64,000 bases of DNA from Paenibacillus_I sp035510375 (GTDB lineage: Bacteria > Bacillota > Bacilli > Paenibacillales > Paenibacillaceae): NCBI RefSeq assembly GCF_035510375.1, contig NZ_DATKHG010000072.1; one strand, 5' to 3'. Made by a program: the position numbers and the translations under genes. How positions within the stretch are numbered: position 1 is the first letter of the stretch; each line of letters starts with the position of its first letter. The notes beneath the pieces were generated by a model. The model was given only the letters and a program-made list of their open reading frames with translations. It was not told where the DNA came from and did no database searches. Of the stretch, positions 61,029 to 64,000 are shown piece after piece.

Positions 61029-61842
61029 GCATGAAGAGCATGAAGAACACGCAGATGAAACGTGGCTCATTCCTTATGCGGACTTGTTGACGCTTCTTCT
61101 TGCCCTTTTTATTGTATTGTACGCGATGAGCTCCGTCGATGCGAAGAAATTCGAGGATCTGAGCAAGGCGTTCAACATCGCTTTCAACAGCGGCAGCGGC
61201 GTGCTCGATCAATCGGCGGTCGTAACGAACGCGAATCGGATGAATGAGGAAGACCGGACCAAACGGAACAGCGACGGCAAGCAGACGATGAGTGAAAGGC
61301 AGCGGCAGCAGGAAGTGCAGACACTCCGGCAAAAGGAGCAGCAGGAGTTTGAGAGGCTGAAGAGGCAGCTTGATCAATACATCGAGAACAACGGCCTGAC
61401 GACGAAGCTGGGAACGAAGCTGAACCAATCCCAATTGATGATCACGATCAGCAACAATGCCTTATTCGACTCGGGAAGCGCGGCCATCAAGGAAGAATCG
61501 GCCAAGCTGGCGACGGCGATCGGCATCATGCTGAAGGCCTATCCCGGCTACGAGATCAAGGTGGCGGGCCACACGGACAACCGGCCGATCCATACAGTGG
61601 AGTTCCCCTCCAACTATGAGCTAAGCGCAAAGCGCGCCATCAACTTCATGACGATCCTGATTGCGGCCGGCCAATTGGATCCTAAGCTGGTCAGCCCCAC
61701 GGGGTACGGCGAGTTCCGCCCCATCGCCACAAACGACACGGCCGCCGGCAGGGCCAGGAACCGCCGCGTCGAAGTCTCGATTATCCGCAAATATACGGAC
61801 GCCGCGGCGACCCAGACGCTTACGGTTGCCGCTGAGCGGTAA
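61012..61842 (+). CDS. motB: Flagellar motor stator protein MotB
   Basis: A 276-residue protein. A basic His-rich tail, one membrane helix with the proton-carrying Asp24 (PYADLL), a plug/linker of coiled-coil type (~80-130) and an OmpA-like peptidoglycan-binding domain (VAGHTDNRPI, NYELSAKRAINF). It anchors the stator to the wall. The start is TTG 61012 with GGAGGG eight bases upstream, translationally coupled to motA. The tail (YTDAAATQTLTVAAER) is short. Confidence 0.97.
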   Translation: MSKKHKHEEHEEHADETWLIPYADLLTLLLALFIVLYAMSSVDAKKFEDLSKAFNIAFNSGSGVLDQSAVVTNANRMNEEDRTKRNSDGKQTMSERQRQQEVQTLRQKEQQEFERLKRQLDQYIENNGLTTKLGTKLNQSQLMITISNNALFDSGSAAIKEESAKLATAIGIMLKAYPGYEIKVAGHTDNRPIHTVEFPSNYELSAKRAINFMTILIAAGQLDPKLVSPTGYGEFRPIATNDTAAGRARNRRVEVSIIRKYTDAAATQTLTVAAER

Positions 61843-61865
61843 TCCGCACGGTCTCCATAGACAAC

Positions 61866-61916
61866 AAGACAGTCCAGCCTCCCGCTTCCGCGGGGCGGTT
61901 GACCGTCTTATCTTTA
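61866..61916 (+). terminator. terminator of motAB
   Basis: AAGAC-GTC paired with GAC-GTCTT (one mismatch) around a GC-rich inner hairpin, followed by ATCTTTAT. Confidence 0.55.
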
Positions 61917-61927
61917 TGTCGACCGCA

Positions 61928-62656
61928 TCACTTGCCGGCGTCGGCGTCAGCGCCGGCGCCGGGCTCATAACCAAGCAATCCGAACAGCGTCCGTTTCTCT
62001 TCCTGCGTCAAATCGCGCCATGACCCGACGGGCAGTTCCCCCAGCTTCACGTTCATGATGCGGACCCGCTTCAGCCGCCTGACCTGGTAGCCGAATGCCG
62101 TGCACATGCGGCGGATTTGCCGGTTCCGCCCTTCGGTCAGCACGATCCGGAACACCCGGTCGGCGACGCGGGTTACCTTGCAAGGCAGCGTCATGCTCCC
62201 AAGTATCCGAACCCCGCTGCTCATGCCCTGAACGAAGACAGGCGTAATCGGCTTGTCGACGGTTACGATATATTCCTTCTCGTGCCGCCCTTCGGCGCGC
62301 AGCACCTTGTTGACGATATCGCCGTCGTTCGTGAGCAGGATCAGCCCTTCGGAATCCTTGTCCAGCCGGCCGATCGGAAAAATCCTCTCCTTATGGCCGA
62401 CGAAATCCACGATGTTTTCCTTCACATGGCTCTCGGTCGTGCTCGTAATGCCGACTGGCTTGTTCAGCGCGATATAAACATGACTTTTATGTTCGCCGAT
62501 CGGCTTGCCGTCGACTCTGACGTCGTCTCCGATTTCGGCTTGGCTGCCGAGTTCGGCTTTCACGCCGTTAATCGTCACCCTGCCGCTGTCGACCAGCTTG
62601 TCGGCCTCCCTTCGGGAGGTATAGCCGCTCTCGCTGATGAATTTGTTAATCCGCAC
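61928..62656 (-). CDS. rluF: 23S rRNA pseudouridine synthase, RluF type
   Basis: A 242-residue RsuA-family enzyme. An S4 domain (MRINKFISESGYTSRREADKL) is followed by the catalytic GRLDKDSEGLILL with the active Asp, and EGRNRQIRRMC, the second family motif. The start is like RluF, which modifies position 2604 of 23S rRNA in E. coli; RluB/RsuA-like specificity cannot be ruled out. GAGGAG precedes ATG 62656. prs ends 13 bases upstream. Confidence 0.92.
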   Translation of the reverse strand: MRINKFISESGYTSRREADKLVDSGRVTINGVKAELGSQAEIGDDVRVDGKPIGEHKSHVYIALNKPVGITSTTESHVKENIVDFVGHKERIFPIGRLDKDSEGLILLTNDGDIVNKVLRAEGRHEKEYIVTVDKPITPVFVQGMSSGVRILGSMTLPCKVTRVADRVFRIVLTEGRNRQIRRMCTAFGYQVRRLKRVRIMNVKLGELPVGSWRDLTQEEKRTLFGLLGYEPGAGADADAGK

Positions 62657-62669
62657 GGTCGATTCTCCT

Positions 62670-63620
62670 CTAGATCCCGCGCGATTTAAACAAGGTCGCG
62701 ATGGAACCGCCCTCCACGATCGCCCGGATCGCTTCGGTAATGAGATTGCTCATCGAAATCACGACCAGCTTGTCCGAGTCGCTCGTGTGCTGCAGGATCG
62801 AGTCCGTCACTACGATTTCCTTAATATGCGGATGGTCCAATTTGGCAAGCGCGTTGCCGGAAAACAGGCCGTGCGTGGCGACCGCGATACAATCCTTCGC
62901 CCCGCTCTCCGCAAGCCGGTTCACCACGCCGAGTATGGTCTTGCCCGTGTCGATCATATCCTCGACGATGATCGGCGTCATGCCCGCCACGTCGCCGATG
63001 ACGTGCGTCGTCTCGGCCCCTGTGAGACTGTCCTTGTTCGTCACGACAATCGCAAACGTGGCATCCATGTAATTGGCCAGCTTCTCCGCCGTGGATGCCC
63101 GCCCTGCGTCCGGCGAAACAATGACGGGATTTTCGATCGCTTTGCCCTTCAAATAATCGGTCAGTTCATCCAGCGCCGTCAGATGGTCAACCGGAAAGTT
63201 GAAGAATCCCTGAATCGCCGCGGTATGCAGATCCAGCGTGATGATCCGCGATGCGCCTGCCGCATACAGCAAGTCGGCGACCAGCTTCGCCGAGATGGCC
63301 TCGCGGGGAGCCCGTTTTCTTTCCTGGCGGGCGTAGCCGTAATACGGCATAATGATATTAATCGTTTTGGCCGACGCTCTTTTCGCCGCATCGATCATAA
63401 CCAGAAGCTCCATGAAATGTTCGTTGATCGGGTCGGACAAGGACTGCACGATGAAAATATCGCAGGTTCGGATCGGCTCCTTGTAAGCGACATAGACCTC
63501 GCCGTTTTCAAACCGCGAGATTTTCACGTCTCCCAAAGGCATCCCCAGCTTGTCGCATATGCTCGCCGCGAGCGGAATATTCGAAGAGCCGGCAAAAATT
63601 TTAACCTTATCCCTAATCAT
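62670..63620 (-). CDS. Ribose-phosphate pyrophosphokinase paralogue with altered active site
   Basis: A 316-residue Prs-family protein. The N-terminal flexible loop ARQERKRAPREAISAKL and TLDLHTAAIQGFF are normal. The PRPP loop reads VEDMIDTGKT in place of V(D)DMIDTGGT, and the catalytic loop usually DKRR reads TNKDS, keeping the Lys but replacing the Arg. SPDAGRASTAEKL also differs from SPDHGGVTRARKL. So catalysis may be weak or the role regulatory. GGAGG lies eight bases before ATG 63620. Confidence 0.85.
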   Translation of the reverse strand: MIRDKVKIFAGSSNIPLAASICDKLGMPLGDVKISRFENGEVYVAYKEPIRTCDIFIVQSLSDPINEHFMELLVMIDAAKRASAKTINIIMPYYGYARQERKRAPREAISAKLVADLLYAAGASRIITLDLHTAAIQGFFNFPVDHLTALDELTDYLKGKAIENPVIVSPDAGRASTAEKLANYMDATFAIVVTNKDSLTGAETTHVIGDVAGMTPIIVEDMIDTGKTILGVVNRLAESGAKDCIAVATHGLFSGNALAKLDHPHIKEIVVTDSILQHTSDSDKLVVISMSNLITEAIRAIVEGGSIATLFKSRGI

Positions 63621-63713
63621 GAGCTTAACCTCCGTGGACACCGCCTGATTGTTTCTGCCATTATAATAAATTTTCCGGAAAATTGCACACGGCGAATCAT
63701 GCGCTACCCCGCC

Positions 63714-64000
63714 CTATTCCGCCGATGCCGGCAGCGTAATCGTGACGATTGTCCCCACGCCGACCTTGCTTTGAATGTCCATTGCGCCTTGATGGCTTTG
63801 GATAATCCGCTGGCTGACCATAATGCCGAGACCGGTGCCGGTTTCTTTGCCTGTAAAAAACGGATCGCCGAGCTTCGGAATCATGTCCTCGGGAATGCCG
63901 ACTCCGTGGTCGACGATCGCAACCGAGATCGTGTGCAGCGCCGGCTTCTTGACCAGGATCTCGATCTCGCCGCCGGACGGCATCGCCTCGATCGCATTTT
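63714..64000 (-). CDS. Histidine kinase, C-terminal part (5' end outside window)
   Basis: At least 95 residues of a HATPase domain: N box KNAIEAMP, G1 box DHGVGIPEDM, F box PFFTGKETGTGLGI with G2, then the closing strands GTIVTITLPASAE. It belongs to the KinB/sporulation or NtrB-like kinases; the sensor part is not in the window. Frame is open to the edge. Confidence 0.9.
   Translation of the reverse strand, partial: NAIEAMPSGGEIEILVKKPALHTISVAIVDHGVGIPEDMIPKLGDPFFTGKETGTGLGIMVSQRIIQSHQGAMDIQSKVGVGTIVTITLPASAE

Overview
The window looks like part of the chromosome of a GC-rich, endospore-forming member of the Bacillales, most likely Paenibacillaceae (Paenibacillus/Cohnella type). Evidence: a Bacillus-like 16S 5' end; a large Bacillus-type SRP RNA; spore genes bofA, spo0F, a cotF-type coat gene and pbpG; and gene order as in Bacillus subtilis (scr-dnaX-ebfC-recR-yaaL-bofA-rrn; rpoE-pyrG-spo0F-fba-murA-rho-rpmE; ywiB-argS; speE-speB-pbpG-ywhD). 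No tRNA gene, insertion sequence, phage or CRISPR array was found. The genus is inferred, not proven.

Layout. 1-13.9 kb is a leftward core block: the 5' part of a 16S gene with two promoters, bofA/yaaL, recR/ebfC/dnaX, SRP RNA, a spore-type lipoprotein, rpmE, a radical SAM gene of unknown role, rho, murA, fba, spo0F, pyrG and rpoE. 14.3-19.7 kb holds an S8 protease convergent with a T-box (Arg) operon carrying two different arginyl-tRNA synthetases around ywiB. 19.7-28.4 kb is the polyamine pair speE-speB, pbpG with a forespore promoter, and ywhD; an AT-richer patch with a gene remnant, two palindromic operators and a type II toxin-antitoxin pair sits between speE and pbpG, and a chemoreceptor gene between pbpG and ywhD. 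28.4-31.3 kb has an M1-type peptidase and a membrane protein.

31.4-40.8 kb is the most disturbed stretch: a glycosidase-18 pseudogene, an inverted gene fragment, a 5'-truncated surface-protein fragment, a cluster of palindromes, a 13-copy 21-bp tandem repeat, a full-length Lhr helicase, and a secreted protein related to the truncated fragment. 41-53 kb carries signalling and stress genes (GGDEF-EAL, ECF sigma with its putative anti-sigma, UspA, two chemoreceptors), an orphan oligopeptide-ABC ATPase whose start is uncertain, and a spore coat gene. 52.7-64 kb holds diaminopimelate dehydrogenase, glutamate dehydrogenase, exoA, a probable type I toxin-antitoxin locus, sulfurtransferase, an MFS transporter, a GNAT enzyme, motAB with a sigma-D promoter, rluF, an atypical prs paralogue and the end of a sensor kinase.

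The strongest new candidates are the type I toxin/antisense locus at about 56.35-56.69 kb, the operator pair and toxin-antitoxin module at 22.1-23.0 kb, the double argS T-box operon, and the decayed surface-gene region at 31.5-34.4 kb. All functions are read from sequence and family knowledge; no database search was run.
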